Below, piece by piece: positions 8,139 to 17,829 of a stretch of 64,000 nucleotides of DNA. Origin of the DNA: Runella sp. SP2 (lineage in GTDB: Bacteria > Bacteroidota > Bacteroidia > Cytophagales > Spirosomataceae); NCBI RefSeq assembly GCF_003711225.1, contig NZ_CP031030.1, positions 4,154,001-4,218,000 on the forward strand. Direction: 5' to 3'. Numbering within the stretch: position 1 is the first letter of the stretch; every line of letters starts with the position of its first letter. A program made the translations under genes and the position numbers. The notes under the pieces are model-generated. The model was not told the DNA's origin, made no database searches, and saw only the letters and a program-made list of their open reading frames with translations.

Positions 8139-9428
8139 CTAATCTCTTACCGCGCCTGTTCGCCACGCTTCAACCATTGGATACCAAATAGGTTGATACT
8201 CAACGTAACGTTGAAGCTCATAATGGTCTTCTACGAATTGATTGGGGCGACGGTTGAACGTGAAGTTTATTTCGGAAAAATTAGCCCGCTGCGAATATAC
8301 CCACACCTCGCGGTCTTTGCTTCGTTGCACGCGGTCAGGTGAACCCATGATGATATAAATCATGCCTTTGTCTGTTTTCCAACCTTCTTTATAAGTCGTA
8401 AAAAGTCGGTTAGCCTCTTCGACGCGGCTATAAAAGGCGCTAATTGTTCGTTTTGCCAAGTCGCTGTTTCCATTCATTAGGTTCAACCAATAACGGTCGA
8501 GGGATTTTTTAGGGTCTTTGGGCGCCAACATTTCATTGATTTCGTTGGCCTGACTCATGTACATCACAGGACGAACAAGCTCGGCAGGGCGGGTCATTTT
8601 AGGAAAGCGCTTGTTGGTCACCACGATGCCCACGCCGTACGTATCTGTAGTGTCTTCTGTCATGTAATAAAGCCCTTCCTCCTTAAATATAAGCGGTGAG
8701 CTTGTCGAAATTTTAAAAGTTGTATCCACACCCAACGTTCGGGCGGCATTCCGTGGATTGGTATTCATCGGCGACTGGGCAGGTTCAAAATCGTGGCGAT
8801 AACGCATCACATACAGCTCTTTCACCGACTTATTGATGTCTTGAAGCTGAACCGTGTCGTTTAGGTTTACGTAGTTTTGAAGCAACGGCACGCGTCCTGT
8901 TCGTTCAAACAGAGCAAACCGTTCGCCAAGCTTCGTATCGCGAAACTTAATGGCTAAGTCATTCAGCACCTTTTTGGTGGTTCCAATTTCAGAAATTTCA
9001 CCCAACAACACGCCCGAGGCATGATTGGCAGGTCTTTTTACCTCAAATCGAATCATAAAACGGGTATGACTCAACTGCACCACATTTTGTTCGTTCAGCG
9101 GAATATTACCATACCCCAACCGTTCTCTTGAAGAAAAATCGGGATACACTACGTAGTTGAGGGTAAATTTTTCGGTAAATTCTCGCCAACGCACAGGAAC
9201 GTTGTTGGGTTTGGTCAAGTCCACCCGCATAAATACCGTGACACTGGTAGAATCTTTCGCTAAAAATTTGCTTTTGATTCCCAGTATTGTCACTTCATCC
9301 ATACTTTTATTGGCATCGGTAGCGGCTGCTTGCCGTTTTTTATTTTTATTGCCAAACTGAGCTTGCGCCATCAAGCCACTTCCTAGAAGAATCAACAGGA
9401 ATACAACGCTTCTCATACGCTTCATCAT
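8139..9428 (-). CDS. GWxTD domain-containing protein
   Basis: A 429-residue exported protein with a signal peptide ending near AQAQF. The GWxTD motif lies in EGWKTDKGMIYIIMGSPD at about residue 350, followed by VWVYS; this layout defines a domain common in Bacteroidota envelope proteins. The function of the family is not established. The N-terminal two thirds is beta-rich and lacks other recognised motifs. It lies about 100 bp downstream of nuoK on the same strand. Confidence 0.88.
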   Translation of the reverse strand: MMKRMRSVVFLLILLGSGLMAQAQFGNKNKKRQAAATDANKSMDEVTILGIKSKFLAKDSTSVTVFMRVDLTKPNNVPVRWREFTEKFTLNYVVYPDFSSRERLGYGNIPLNEQNVVQLSHTRFMIRFEVKRPANHASGVLLGEISEIGTTKKVLNDLAIKFRDTKLGERFALFERTGRVPLLQNYVNLNDTVQLQDINKSVKELYVMRYRHDFEPAQSPMNTNPRNAARTLGVDTTFKISTSSPLIFKEEGLYYMTEDTTDTYGVGIVVTNKRFPKMTRPAELVRPVMYMSQANEINEMLAPKDPKKSLDRYWLNLMNGNSDLAKRTISAFYSRVEEANRLFTTYKEGWKTDKGMIYIIMGSPDRVQRSKDREVWVYSQRANFSEINFTFNRRPNQFVEDHYELQRYVEYQPIWYPMVEAWRTGAVRD

Positions 9429-9530
9429 TTCTTTTTAGGATATTTTTAACAAAGCCCTACGACTACAAACTTTAGTCGATAACTTCTTACTGATTAAAAC
9501 GATTGTAATCACCAAATCGCGTACAGGACG

Positions 9531-9845
9531 TTATTTTTTCATCGAACTAATTTTGTCCAAATCAGCGGTTTGATAATACCGATATACCTTTAACAAAATA
9601 GCCAATGCCACCGCCGACTCCGCCGCTGCAATCACCATCACAAACAGCGTAAGCATTTGTCCAGAAAGACGCACGGGGTCGTATTGAGAAAAAGCGACCA
9701 AATTCAAGTTTACCGCATTGAGAATAAGCTCTATACCAATCAAAACCGCAATGGCGTTTCGTTTGGTAATAATGACTGCTACGCCGATACTAAACAAAGC
9801 GGCTGCAACGATAAGATAGTAATGGAGGGGTACGATGGCTTGCAT
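9531..9845 (-). CDS. nuoK: NADH-quinone oxidoreductase subunit K
   Basis: A 104-residue membrane subunit of respiratory complex I with three membrane segments. The family's two membrane glutamates are present in IGIELILNAVN (TM2) and AAAESAVALAI (TM3). Length is normal. No other nuo gene lies nearby: the neighbours are a GWxTD protein and a divergent GntR regulator. The gene is therefore split from the rest of the nuo set, or is an extra copy. Confidence 0.93.
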   Translation of the reverse strand: MQAIVPLHYYLIVAAALFSIGVAVIITKRNAIAVLIGIELILNAVNLNLVAFSQYDPVRLSGQMLTLFVMVIAAAESAVALAILLKVYRYYQTADLDKISSMKK

Positions 9846-9881
9846 GATGCAATGTTAAGAAAAATATTTAAAAAGAGGTGC

Positions 9882-9889
9882 TACCTTTG
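9882..9889 (+). promoter_or_regulatory. -7 element before the GntR gene
   Basis: TACCTTTG matches TAnnTTTG and ends 21 bp before the ATG at 9911. No clear -33 TTTG is seen. Its position argues for the ATG at 9911 rather than the upstream in-frame GTG at 9878. Confidence 0.5.
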
Positions 9890-9910
9890 TTGCCTCAATT
9901 CATCGTACTT

Positions 9911-10630
9911 ATGACAGAAGCCGCTCCCCGCCTCCCCCAATACCAATTTTTATACGAGACGCTCCGCCAACAGCTGCACAATGGTATATATGAAATTGGT
10001 AGCTTATTGCCCTCTGAAAAAGAGCTCCAACAAGCGTATAAGCTTACCCAGCCTACCATTCGACAGGCGTTGTCGATGCTGGCCGAAGAGGGATATATCA
10101 AAAAATACCAAGGGAAAGGGAGTGTGGTACTGCCATTGCCTGTGGGCTCAGGGATGTTGTCGATTGAGCCGCATAGCCACCACGATTTAAAAAATGCGCC
10201 TGAAATTCAGACCGAAATTCTAACCCGAGGTATGATGTCTAGTTTTCCGCCCGATTTTTTATTTCAACCTGAACAAACGGCCGCCTCTTTTTACTACGTC
10301 GAACGTCTCCGAACGGTCAACAAAGAAGTAGTTTTTTACGAAAGAATCGCACTTCCTGCCAGCGAACTCCCTAATTTTTACAGAATTACCCTAGAAAACA
10401 AGTCATTGTTTGATACTTTACGAAAACGTTATAACGTAATTGTAAAAGGCGGAGAAGAAAAGGTATGGGCCATGACCGCTCCCAATGAGATAGCCCACCT
10501 GATGCGCATCCCGACGGGCAAACCCATTTTGCGTCTCGAAAAGAAAATTGAAACCAACCGTCCGCACCTTACCTTTTTTTCGTCGTTGTTTGCCTGCACC
10601 AACAAATACTTATTAAAAGGTCGGTTTTAA
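9911..10630 (+). CDS. GntR-family transcriptional regulator (HutC/UTRA type)
   Basis: DNA-binding regulator. An N-terminal winged helix-turn-helix (about residues 10-75, with GSLLPSEKELQQAYKLTQPT and the wing GYIKKYQGKGSVV) is followed by a UTRA effector-binding domain (VERLRTVNKEVVFYERIALP onward). The start was set at ATG 9911 because of the promoter position. The effector is unknown. It lies just upstream of the PhyH-type dioxygenase gene, which has its own -7 element and may or may not be a target. Confidence 0.9.
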   Translation: MTEAAPRLPQYQFLYETLRQQLHNGIYEIGSLLPSEKELQQAYKLTQPTIRQALSMLAEEGYIKKYQGKGSVVLPLPVGSGMLSIEPHSHHDLKNAPEIQTEILTRGMMSSFPPDFLFQPEQTAASFYYVERLRTVNKEVVFYERIALPASELPNFYRITLENKSLFDTLRKRYNVIVKGGEEKVWAMTAPNEIAHLMRIPTGKPILRLEKKIETNRPHLTFFSSLFACTNKYLLKGRF

Positions 10631-10645
10631 TCGCTGCATCTTTTT

Positions 10646-10653
10646 TATATTTG
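10646..10653 (+). promoter_or_regulatory. -7 element before the dioxygenase gene
   Basis: TATATTTG matches TAnnTTTG, 28 bp before the ATG at 10682. The -33 region (about 10623) is only T-rich, so the promoter may be weak or regulated. Confidence 0.5.
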
Positions 10654-10681
10654 AGATATAAACCTCTATCCACTTTCTACC

Positions 10682-11704
10682 ATGGGTGTACTATCTCAAA
10701 TTAAGCAAAAAGCGCTTACTGTTAAAGAACAGTTATTTCCCCAAACAGAGTTTGATGCTGCCACGCTTCCTTGGATTGACCGCACGGATGCAAACATTGA
10801 TACCTTTATCAAGGATTATCAGCCTCCATTCGAGGTATCCTACGACTTAGCGGAAAAGCTAAAGTTTTGGCAGAAAAATGGTTATGTCGTTTTAGAGCAA
10901 GCCATTCAAGCAGAATTACTGAACGTTTTTTGGTCGGATGTGGAAGAGTTATTAGAAAATCCTACAAAGTATAAAATTTGGACGCGGATTGACCTTCCCC
11001 AATTCGACCCCGTCCGCGAACGCCAAATTGGGGAATTTCCCAAAGAAGCACTAAAAGGGAAGTATGTAAAACTCAACGATTTCCATAATCTATCGGTGGC
11101 AGGAAAGAAGTTGATGACTCACCCAGCCATTGTAACGTTTTTGGACGCCATTTTCCAGCAAAAAACCGTGGTGATGCAAAGCCTTACTTTTTTGTACGGA
11201 AGCCAGCAGCCTACGCACCAAGACTTCCCGTGGGTAACGGCCAAAATGCCGAGCCATTTGGCAGCAGCTTGGATTCCGCTCGAAGACATCAAAATTGATT
11301 CTGGCCCACTTTACTACTACATAGGTTCACACAAAATGCCTAAGTTCAATTTTGGAAACGGCATTGTTTATAACCAGCGCTCTACTCGAACGCCGCTTGA
11401 ATTTGCAGAATATTTAGACAAAACGTGCGCAGAACTAAACTACCCCAAAGATACGCTGCTCATTAAGCGAGGGGATGTCCTCATTTGGCACGCGGCGTTG
11501 GCCCACGGCGGCGATATTATCGGTAATCCTGAACAAACGCGTAAATCGTACGTTTGCCATTATTCAACCGAGGAAGCACTGCCTTTTCACCGCCATCGCC
11601 CCGCTCAAAAACCCATCACGGAGCACCATAACGGCGTAGCTATTTACCATAATCCTGATTTTGGAGATCAAGAGAACATCTTGAAAGCAGGCGAAAAACT
11701 GTAA
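10682..11704 (+). CDS. Phytanoyl-CoA dioxygenase (PhyH) family protein
   Basis: A 340-residue Fe(II)/2-oxoglutarate-dependent oxygenase of the PhyH family. The iron-binding facial triad appears as THQD (H-x-D, about residue 181) and a distal His in WHAALAHGGD, with an Arg in EQTRKSYVCHY for 2-oxoglutarate. Such enzymes hydroxylate small molecules or lipids; the substrate here is unknown. It stands alone, convergent with the subtilase gene only 2 bp away. Confidence 0.88.
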   Translation: MGVLSQIKQKALTVKEQLFPQTEFDAATLPWIDRTDANIDTFIKDYQPPFEVSYDLAEKLKFWQKNGYVVLEQAIQAELLNVFWSDVEELLENPTKYKIWTRIDLPQFDPVRERQIGEFPKEALKGKYVKLNDFHNLSVAGKKLMTHPAIVTFLDAIFQQKTVVMQSLTFLYGSQQPTHQDFPWVTAKMPSHLAAAWIPLEDIKIDSGPLYYYIGSHKMPKFNFGNGIVYNQRSTRTPLEFAEYLDKTCAELNYPKDTLLIKRGDVLIWHAALAHGGDIIGNPEQTRKSYVCHYSTEEALPFHRHRPAQKPITEHHNGVAIYHNPDFGDQENILKAGEKL

Positions 11705-11706
11705 CA

Positions 11707-13251
11707 TCACTCCCAAATCACCTCAATCACTTCATTTTTGAGGTCAACGGTGGTGCGTGTTTCGCCGTCGCGGCGTTTGAGTGTGAGCTGTCCGTCCCGC
11801 ACCCGTACAATCTCTTGCGAAAGTACGTGTGTGGGGCTTTTTTTATGGAACAAAGAAACCATATCGCCCGCTTCGGGAATTTTCAGAATATATGTCAAAC
11901 CCTCCGCTTTGACTTCTTTGGCATAAGTAGCACTGGCTTCGGCCGAGTTTTGAACAAGCCCTAATGCCCGAGATGCCAAAGGCACGCCATAACCCACAAA
12001 ATTGTTACCATAAGGGTACAAATGCGCCGATTTTTCGATGATTTGAATCAATTGTTTGTTGTTCAGCGCAGGATTAGCCTGCATCAAACAAGCCGCAAAA
12101 CCCGTAATGACAGGTGCCGCCAAGGAGGTACCGTACAGCGAAAAGCAGGAAACGTTGGGTTTGAGATAAGGTAGATATTCGGGACCAATGCTGCTGTATC
12201 CGATTCGGTTCCAAAAACGCTGATTGGTCGCTCCCACCGAAAGAACGCCCTGCGCGTCGGCGGGGGTAGAAATAATGCGCCAACTTGGGTCGTCGCCTTC
12301 ATTTCCTGCCGATACTACTACTAGCATCCCCTTCTTGTCGGCTGCGATTTGAGCCGCGCGGCTAATCACGCTCGTTTGGCCGTCCATTTGCGAAATCAAG
12401 TAATTCTCTTTGGGGTCGGTAAACCCTTGCGCGTACCCCAACGAGGTATTAATGAGGCGCACCCCCAAACTATCCATCCATTCCATCGCCGCCACCCAAT
12501 TGTCTTCTTCTCCGCGCCATTCGCGCGTTCCGTGGTCGGTGCGAGCGAGGTAAAACTGGGCGTCAATAGCCAAACCACTTTGGGTATTTTCGGTGCGACT
12601 TGTGCCCGTGATGGCACTCATTACTTCCGTTCCGTGAAAATCAGAAAATGTCTCTTGGGTTTTGTAAAACGCATCCGAGTGGGTCAAAGGTGGGTTTACA
12701 TAATCACGTTTGTCCAAAATCGCGTTGTTGTCAAATACATGTTTGAGGTAATGACTCTCTTTTGCTTCAAAAAAACCAGCATCAATCACCCCAATCGTAA
12801 TGCCTTTGCCCGTCAGGCCCACTTTTTTAAATTCATCTGCCTGAATTTGGGTCATCACAGGCGCCATCGTTGAGCGGCGACGTGCGTTGGTTTTCGCAAT
12901 GTAAAAACGCCCGTCCATGGGCTGAATTTTTTCTACAAACGAAAGCTGCTTTACGTCCTCCAATTGCTGCGAAGGAATGGAAACCGAAACGGCATTGAGC
13001 CAACGAGAAGCTATGACGGGCTGACACTGAAGGCTTTGGAGTTGTTTTAGGTATTCTTTATTAACGGGCAAATCGGTTTCGTCCGACACTGTAAGTCCTT
13101 GCAGACGGCGGTTTTCGAGCGTCTTAGCCGACACCGCAGGAGCGTCATGGGGGTTTTTATCTTTAAAAAAGACCCAGTACTTGGTTTGAGCAGATGCGGT
13201 AACGACTCCCCACATCCAAAGCAACAACAAACAACCGCCCTTTTGGTGCAT
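11707..13251 (-). CDS. S8 family serine peptidase (subtilase), exported
   Basis: A 514-residue secreted subtilisin-like protease with a signal peptide (about residues 1-21) and an N-terminal propeptide-like region to about residue 130. The catalytic triad is readable: Asp157 in GVIDAGF, His206 in DFHGTEV and Ser376 in GTSLAAP, with the oxyanion Asn317 in SAGNEGD. No recognisable T9SS sorting tail is present. It is transcribed divergently from the sensor kinase, about 215 bp apart. Confidence 0.93.
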   Translation of the reverse strand: MHQKGGCLLLLWMWGVVTASAQTKYWVFFKDKNPHDAPAVSAKTLENRRLQGLTVSDETDLPVNKEYLKQLQSLQCQPVIASRWLNAVSVSIPSQQLEDVKQLSFVEKIQPMDGRFYIAKTNARRRSTMAPVMTQIQADEFKKVGLTGKGITIGVIDAGFFEAKESHYLKHVFDNNAILDKRDYVNPPLTHSDAFYKTQETFSDFHGTEVMSAITGTSRTENTQSGLAIDAQFYLARTDHGTREWRGEEDNWVAAMEWMDSLGVRLINTSLGYAQGFTDPKENYLISQMDGQTSVISRAAQIAADKKGMLVVVSAGNEGDDPSWRIISTPADAQGVLSVGATNQRFWNRIGYSSIGPEYLPYLKPNVSCFSLYGTSLAAPVITGFAACLMQANPALNNKQLIQIIEKSAHLYPYGNNFVGYGVPLASRALGLVQNSAEASATYAKEVKAEGLTYILKIPEAGDMVSLFHKKSPTHVLSQEIVRVRDGQLTLKRRDGETRTTVDLKNEVIEVIWE

Positions 13252-13467
13252 AACGAAGATTTAGTCTATAAGTTAAGAAAAACTGCCAGCTCATACGTTG
13301 GCAATAATTCAACAAAATAAAGAAATAAGTCTAAATTTTTATACACTACTTCTTAAATTTCACCCAATCTGCGGCAGAAAGTACATTTTTTAGCGACCAC
13401 CGCGCCTTCTTTTTCGTTTTCACCCGTACATTAGTAGTGTTTTCTGAACCCTTTCTGCTACGCTCTC

Positions 13468-16400
13468 ATGCGCAAAATCCTTTTTTTTGTTTGGTATATT
13501 GGACTCAGTCTGCGCCTTTTTGGTCAAACCTATCAAATCGAACGAATAGGCACCGACAAAGGGCTTTCGCAAGGCTCTGTCTATGCCATGCTCAAAGATT
13601 CGCGCGGGTTTATGTGGTTTGGAACACAAGACGGCCTCAACCGCTACGACGGCCATCACTTTAAGGTGTATTATTCGGATACCGACCAGCCCAGCGCCCT
13701 ACACGGAGGCTTCGTCAACTCAATGATTGAAGCGCCCAACGGCGACCTGTGGATAGGCACCGATTACGGACTTAACCTCTACCAACGCCAAACCGATGAC
13801 TTTCGATTTTTCGCGAGCGCGCCCGAACGCAAAACGCCATCGGCTTGCAGCCCGTTTGCGGTACGGCCTCCTTTTGTATGGTATTGGTCGGAGTCGGAAG
13901 GCATCGTAAAGCTTAATTATGACACACAACAAAAAACCGTCCTCCTCGCCGACGTTTCGTACGATTTGGGGCTTCTCTCGGTGTCAAATGCCACCAAGTT
14001 TGGAAAAGACGGGCACTTGTGGGTAAGCCTTTCCGAAGGACTCATGCAGTACGATACGAGTAGTCGTCAGGCGCGCTATTTTTTTAGCAAACATCCCAAA
14101 AACATCACAGGCAATCCCATCAGTATTTTAAAAATATTGATGACCAAAGAAGGATTGATGTACCTCAGCCATTCCAACGGCGTGACGATTTTTGACCCAA
14201 AAACCACTGATTTCAAACACATTACTCAAATTAATGGCATAGAATTAAACGAAATTTACGATTTGGACGAATCGCCCGACGGGGATATTTGGCTTGCTAC
14301 CAGCTCAAGCGGCCTCTTTAAGTTATCGAAAGATGGCAAAGCCCAGCAGTTTATTCACCACAAAAATGACAATAACAGCCTCAGCAACAACACCATTTCT
14401 TCGGTTTATATCTCAAAAGATGGGCTCGTTTGGGCAAATCCCGACCCCCTTGGCATTAATTTGCTCATTGGAACGGGCAAAAAATTCCGAAGTATAAAAT
14501 ACGTGGCCGAAGCGCAAAACTCCCTCAGTGACCCCAACGTTCGGACGATGATTGAAGTGGACAAAAACCATTTGTGGGTAGGGACAGAACAAGGCGGAAT
14601 CAACATTTGGAACAAACAAACGGGCTTAGTCGAAAAATGCTTTAAATCCGACCCCTCCAATCCTCGTTCATTACCCAGTTCTTCGATTTACCATTTTTTT
14701 CGCGACTCCCAACAACAGCTTTGGATTGCTACCTACAACGGCCTAGCCAAATACCTCGGGGGCGGGGCTTTTGAAAGTTATTTTCTGACAAAAAAGGGAA
14801 ACATGGGCGACAATATCTTTCGGTGCTTGGCCGAATGGGATGCCGCGCACTTGCTCGTTGGTACCGAAAATGGGCTTTTCTTATTTGATAAATCAAAGAA
14901 AATTTTCATTCCCATCAAAGGGTTAGAAAACATCAGCATTCTTTGGATTGACCAACCTACCCCAGGCGAACTTTGGCTCACTCGCTTCAACGAAGGATGC
15001 TGGAAAGGCACCCTTCGGAACCATGAATGGCTACCACAAGCGACGGTTTTGGTGGGTGGCAATGCCCTCGCACTGCGCAAAGATGCTTATCGTAATTGTT
15101 GGTGGATAGCCACTAACAATGGGCTATTAAACTACCAAAACGGGCGCATCGTTCATAAATTTACGACCAAAGATGGCCTGGCCAATGCCTACATTTATGG
15201 GCTGTTGCTCGACTCTCAGCACAACCTTTGGCTCAGTACCAACCGTGGACTGAGTAGTTTTAATCCCGATACGCGTCAGTTTCGTAACTACCACGTCAGC
15301 GACGGACTGCAAGGTTATGAGTTCAACAACCGCTCGTACATGGCTGACGGCGAGGGAGTTTTCTACTTTGGCGGCACCAATGGATTTACCTATTTCCGCC
15401 CCAACGAAATACGAACGAATACCTTTCAACCGCAAATCCAACTCACTCATTTTGAGATAAATTACCAGCCCGCCCAGCTTCCACAGTACATTGGCGAAAC
15501 CAGCGAACTGATACTCAAGGCCAACCAAAACACGTTTTCGTTGGGTTTCATTGCGATTGATTACCTCAGTAGCGGAAAAAACAACTATCAATACCGACTG
15601 GTCAACTTAGAGGACAATTGGAACACCACCCCAGACAACCTAGTCAGATACGTGCAGGTACCTCCTGGGGAGTATATTTTTGAGGTAAAAGCATCAAACG
15701 GCGACGGTTTTTGGAGCGACGAAGTACGCCGTCTGAAAATCACCGTACTCCCTGCTTTTTGGCAAACGTGGTGGTTCCGATTACTCAATTTGTTGTTGCT
15801 GATTGGTGTTGGTATTGGCTTCTATCGCTGGCGCATCCAGCAACTCAAGCGCCAACAACGCGAACGTTTGGAGCTCATCATCAAAACCCAAGAAGCCGAG
15901 CGAAAACAATTGGCTACCGAACTACACGACGATTTGGGAATGCGCCTTTCGACCTTGCAGATGTATTTGTCCGAAATAGATATTTCCCAAAACAATCGGG
16001 CCTCCAAATTAACTCCCTTGCTCAACGAAGCCATTGCTGACATCCGTAATTTGTTGCGTGATTTGAACCCCAAACTTCTGTTTGAGGAAGGCTTGCGCGT
16101 GGCCGTGGAGGAAGTAAATTCAAAACTCAACGCGGTAGGTTTGATAAAATTTGAGCTTTTGTGGCTAGATTTTCCCGAAAAACTCCCCGAAGTCATCGAA
16201 ATCAACCTTTTTCGCATCATTCAGGAATTGATAAACAATACCCTAAAACACGCCGAAGCTACGCACATTACGCTGCAATTGCTCCAACGTGACGCGCATT
16301 GGGTTATCATTTATGAAGACAACGGACGCGGTTTTGAGCGACAACCGCTATCGTCGGGTTTTGGGTTGCAAAATATTGAAAATCGCGTCCAGTTGCTGAA

Positions 16401-16470
16401 AGGACAGCTTCATTTTGATACTGCCCCCCAGCGCGGCGTGCATGTTACGATTGAAATCCCCCACCACTAA
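13468..16470 (+). CDS. Two-component sensor histidine kinase with beta-propeller sensor
   Basis: A 1000-residue membrane kinase: signal peptide, then a long periplasmic double propeller built from two-component-regulator repeats (W-x-GT-x-x-GLN type, about residues 30-680), a Y_Y_Y domain (about 690-760, ending VKASNGDGFWS), one membrane helix (about 770-790) and a cytoplasmic HisKA_3 domain with phospho-acceptor His in TELHDDLGMR (about residue 820). It ends with an HATPase_c domain (QELINNTLKHAEA, EDNGRGF, GFGLQNIENRV). It pairs with the regulator 11 bp downstream. Confidence 0.95.
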   Translation: MRKILFFVWYIGLSLRLFGQTYQIERIGTDKGLSQGSVYAMLKDSRGFMWFGTQDGLNRYDGHHFKVYYSDTDQPSALHGGFVNSMIEAPNGDLWIGTDYGLNLYQRQTDDFRFFASAPERKTPSACSPFAVRPPFVWYWSESEGIVKLNYDTQQKTVLLADVSYDLGLLSVSNATKFGKDGHLWVSLSEGLMQYDTSSRQARYFFSKHPKNITGNPISILKILMTKEGLMYLSHSNGVTIFDPKTTDFKHITQINGIELNEIYDLDESPDGDIWLATSSSGLFKLSKDGKAQQFIHHKNDNNSLSNNTISSVYISKDGLVWANPDPLGINLLIGTGKKFRSIKYVAEAQNSLSDPNVRTMIEVDKNHLWVGTEQGGINIWNKQTGLVEKCFKSDPSNPRSLPSSSIYHFFRDSQQQLWIATYNGLAKYLGGGAFESYFLTKKGNMGDNIFRCLAEWDAAHLLVGTENGLFLFDKSKKIFIPIKGLENISILWIDQPTPGELWLTRFNEGCWKGTLRNHEWLPQATVLVGGNALALRKDAYRNCWWIATNNGLLNYQNGRIVHKFTTKDGLANAYIYGLLLDSQHNLWLSTNRGLSSFNPDTRQFRNYHVSDGLQGYEFNNRSYMADGEGVFYFGGTNGFTYFRPNEIRTNTFQPQIQLTHFEINYQPAQLPQYIGETSELILKANQNTFSLGFIAIDYLSSGKNNYQYRLVNLEDNWNTTPDNLVRYVQVPPGEYIFEVKASNGDGFWSDEVRRLKITVLPAFWQTWWFRLLNLLLLIGVGIGFYRWRIQQLKRQQRERLELIIKTQEAERKQLATELHDDLGMRLSTLQMYLSEIDISQNNRASKLTPLLNEAIADIRNLLRDLNPKLLFEEGLRVAVEEVNSKLNAVGLIKFELLWLDFPEKLPEVIEINLFRIIQELINNTLKHAEATHITLQLLQRDAHWVIIYEDNGRGFERQPLSSGFGLQNIENRVQLLKGQLHFDTAPQRGVHVTIEIPHH

Positions 16471-16481
16471 CTTTACGCATT

Positions 16482-17141
16482 ATGACCCGTAAAACGTTGA
16501 TTGTTGACGACCACAAATTGTTTTTGGAAGGACTGCGCTACGTGCTTTCGCAGATACCCAACGTCGAAATTGTGGGAGAAGCTTCCAACGGAGACACAGC
16601 CGTTGAGGTAGCCCAAAACACCCATGCTGATTGGGTATTGATGGACATCAACATGCCCCACTGCGACGGTGTAAAGGCAACGACCCAACTCAAAAAAATC
16701 AACCCAAACATCAAGGTAATTGCCGTTACGATGCACGACGATTACAGCAATATCCAACAGATGATTCGGGCAGGTGTGGATGGGTATGTGTTAAAAAACA
16801 CAGGTTCAAGCGAACTTGCCAATGCGTTTGAGACGATTGAAAAAGGGCAATTTTATTCGTCACCCGCGATTTTGGATACGTTACTAAGACGCAAAACTGC
16901 CGCAACAGCCCCTGCGCGTTCGGCCTATCACCTCAACCCCATCGAGTTGTTGACTTCGCGGGAAAAAGAGGTTTTACCTTTATTAGTGGAAGGGCTTACC
17001 AGCGCCGAAATTGCCGAGCGACTTTTTGTAAGCGAATCGACAGTCGTGAGCCATCGCAAGAATATTCTTCATAAACTCAACCTCAAAAATACGTCGGCGC
17101 TGGTCAAATACGCCCTCGAAAACGGACTGATTCAGCCCTGA
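16482..17141 (+). CDS. NarL/FixJ-type response regulator
   Basis: A 219-residue regulator. The receiver domain has the acidic pair in VDDHK, phospho-acceptor Asp in VLMDINMP (about residue 55) and conserved Lys in YVLKNTG. The C-terminal LuxR-type helix-turn-helix is clear (LTSREKEVLPLLVEGLTSAE ... STVVSHRKNI). It is the cognate partner of the propeller kinase and is closed off by a terminator. Its targets are unknown; the exported proteins encoded next door are plausible by position. Confidence 0.95.
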   Translation: MTRKTLIVDDHKLFLEGLRYVLSQIPNVEIVGEASNGDTAVEVAQNTHADWVLMDINMPHCDGVKATTQLKKINPNIKVIAVTMHDDYSNIQQMIRAGVDGYVLKNTGSSELANAFETIEKGQFYSSPAILDTLLRRKTAATAPARSAYHLNPIELLTSREKEVLPLLVEGLTSAEIAERLFVSESTVVSHRKNILHKLNLKNTSALVKYALENGLIQP

Positions 17142-17183
17142 GTGCTTACGATTAACTGTGCATACGTACTTTCCCCTATTTTC

Positions 17184-17205
17184 TCCCCCCCACGGGGGAT
17201 TTTTT
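17184..17205 (+). terminator. Intrinsic terminator after the two-component operon
   Basis: A G/C-only stem (tccccc pairing with ggggga around ccac) is followed directly by a run of T. It separates the kinase/regulator operon from the exported-protein genes, which therefore need their own promoters. Confidence 0.75.
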
Positions 17206-17287
17206 GTTTCTCCCCTTTAGGGATGTTTTTTGGCGCCCTTTCGTATAGCAATTTTGTGCTGTTGATTTACCCAAACAGCATAAAAGA

Positions 17288-17788
17288 ATGAAATGGCAAA
17301 TCCTGATGCTCACCTTTTTTCTCGTCTTCGACCAAGCTTGGAGCAACCCTCCGCGTAGCTTTCGGGTGACGCTTGAAAAGATTTCATTGGTAGAGTCAGG
17401 AAGCATCGGCGGGAGCGACAACCTGTACGGCTCGGTGTGGGTGGGGGCATTTTGTAATGCCAACGACAACCAGACGGGCGCTTCTTTTGACAGCCGCGAG
17501 CGCACCCTAAAACTGTTCGAGCGGACTGGTGACAACTACGTCAAAATCAAGGAAAACACCCCTATTATTTTGAACCAATCGTTGGTTTTTGACATGCCAA
17601 CCTGCGACCAAAAGCAAGCCAATTTTGCCGTTACTGTTTCGCTCAGTAGCCAAAGTTCAGGCCGAAAATACAACACCGAGCAGCACCGAATTTATTTATC
17701 CGAAATCAACAGTACGGTTCGCCGCACCATTCATTGCTACGACCGCACCTCTCACCTTCAACTGCATTTTATGATTGCACCTCTATAA
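17288..17788 (+). CDS. Exported protein of unknown function
   Basis: A 166-residue protein with a signal peptide (about residues 1-19, ending AWSNPP) and a beta-rich mature part containing three cysteines (FCNAND, PTCDQK, IHCYDR). I recognise no family. It is the first of six same-strand exported-protein genes downstream of the propeller kinase operon, 41 bp before the Cys-rich precursor-like gene, and could be cotranscribed with it. Confidence 0.7.
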   Translation: MKWQILMLTFFLVFDQAWSNPPRSFRVTLEKISLVESGSIGGSDNLYGSVWVGAFCNANDNQTGASFDSRERTLKLFERTGDNYVKIKENTPIILNQSLVFDMPTCDQKQANFAVTVSLSSQSSGRKYNTEQHRIYLSEINSTVRRTIHCYDRTSHLQLHFMIAPL

Positions 17789-17829
17789 CCCAGTTTTTCT
17801 AATCATTTTAACACTTAAACACTATTCAC

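Noticed and set aside
12349-12873. 174-codon frame antisense to the subtilase gene
   Set aside because: It is a shadow of the subtilase gene, which carries an intact catalytic triad.
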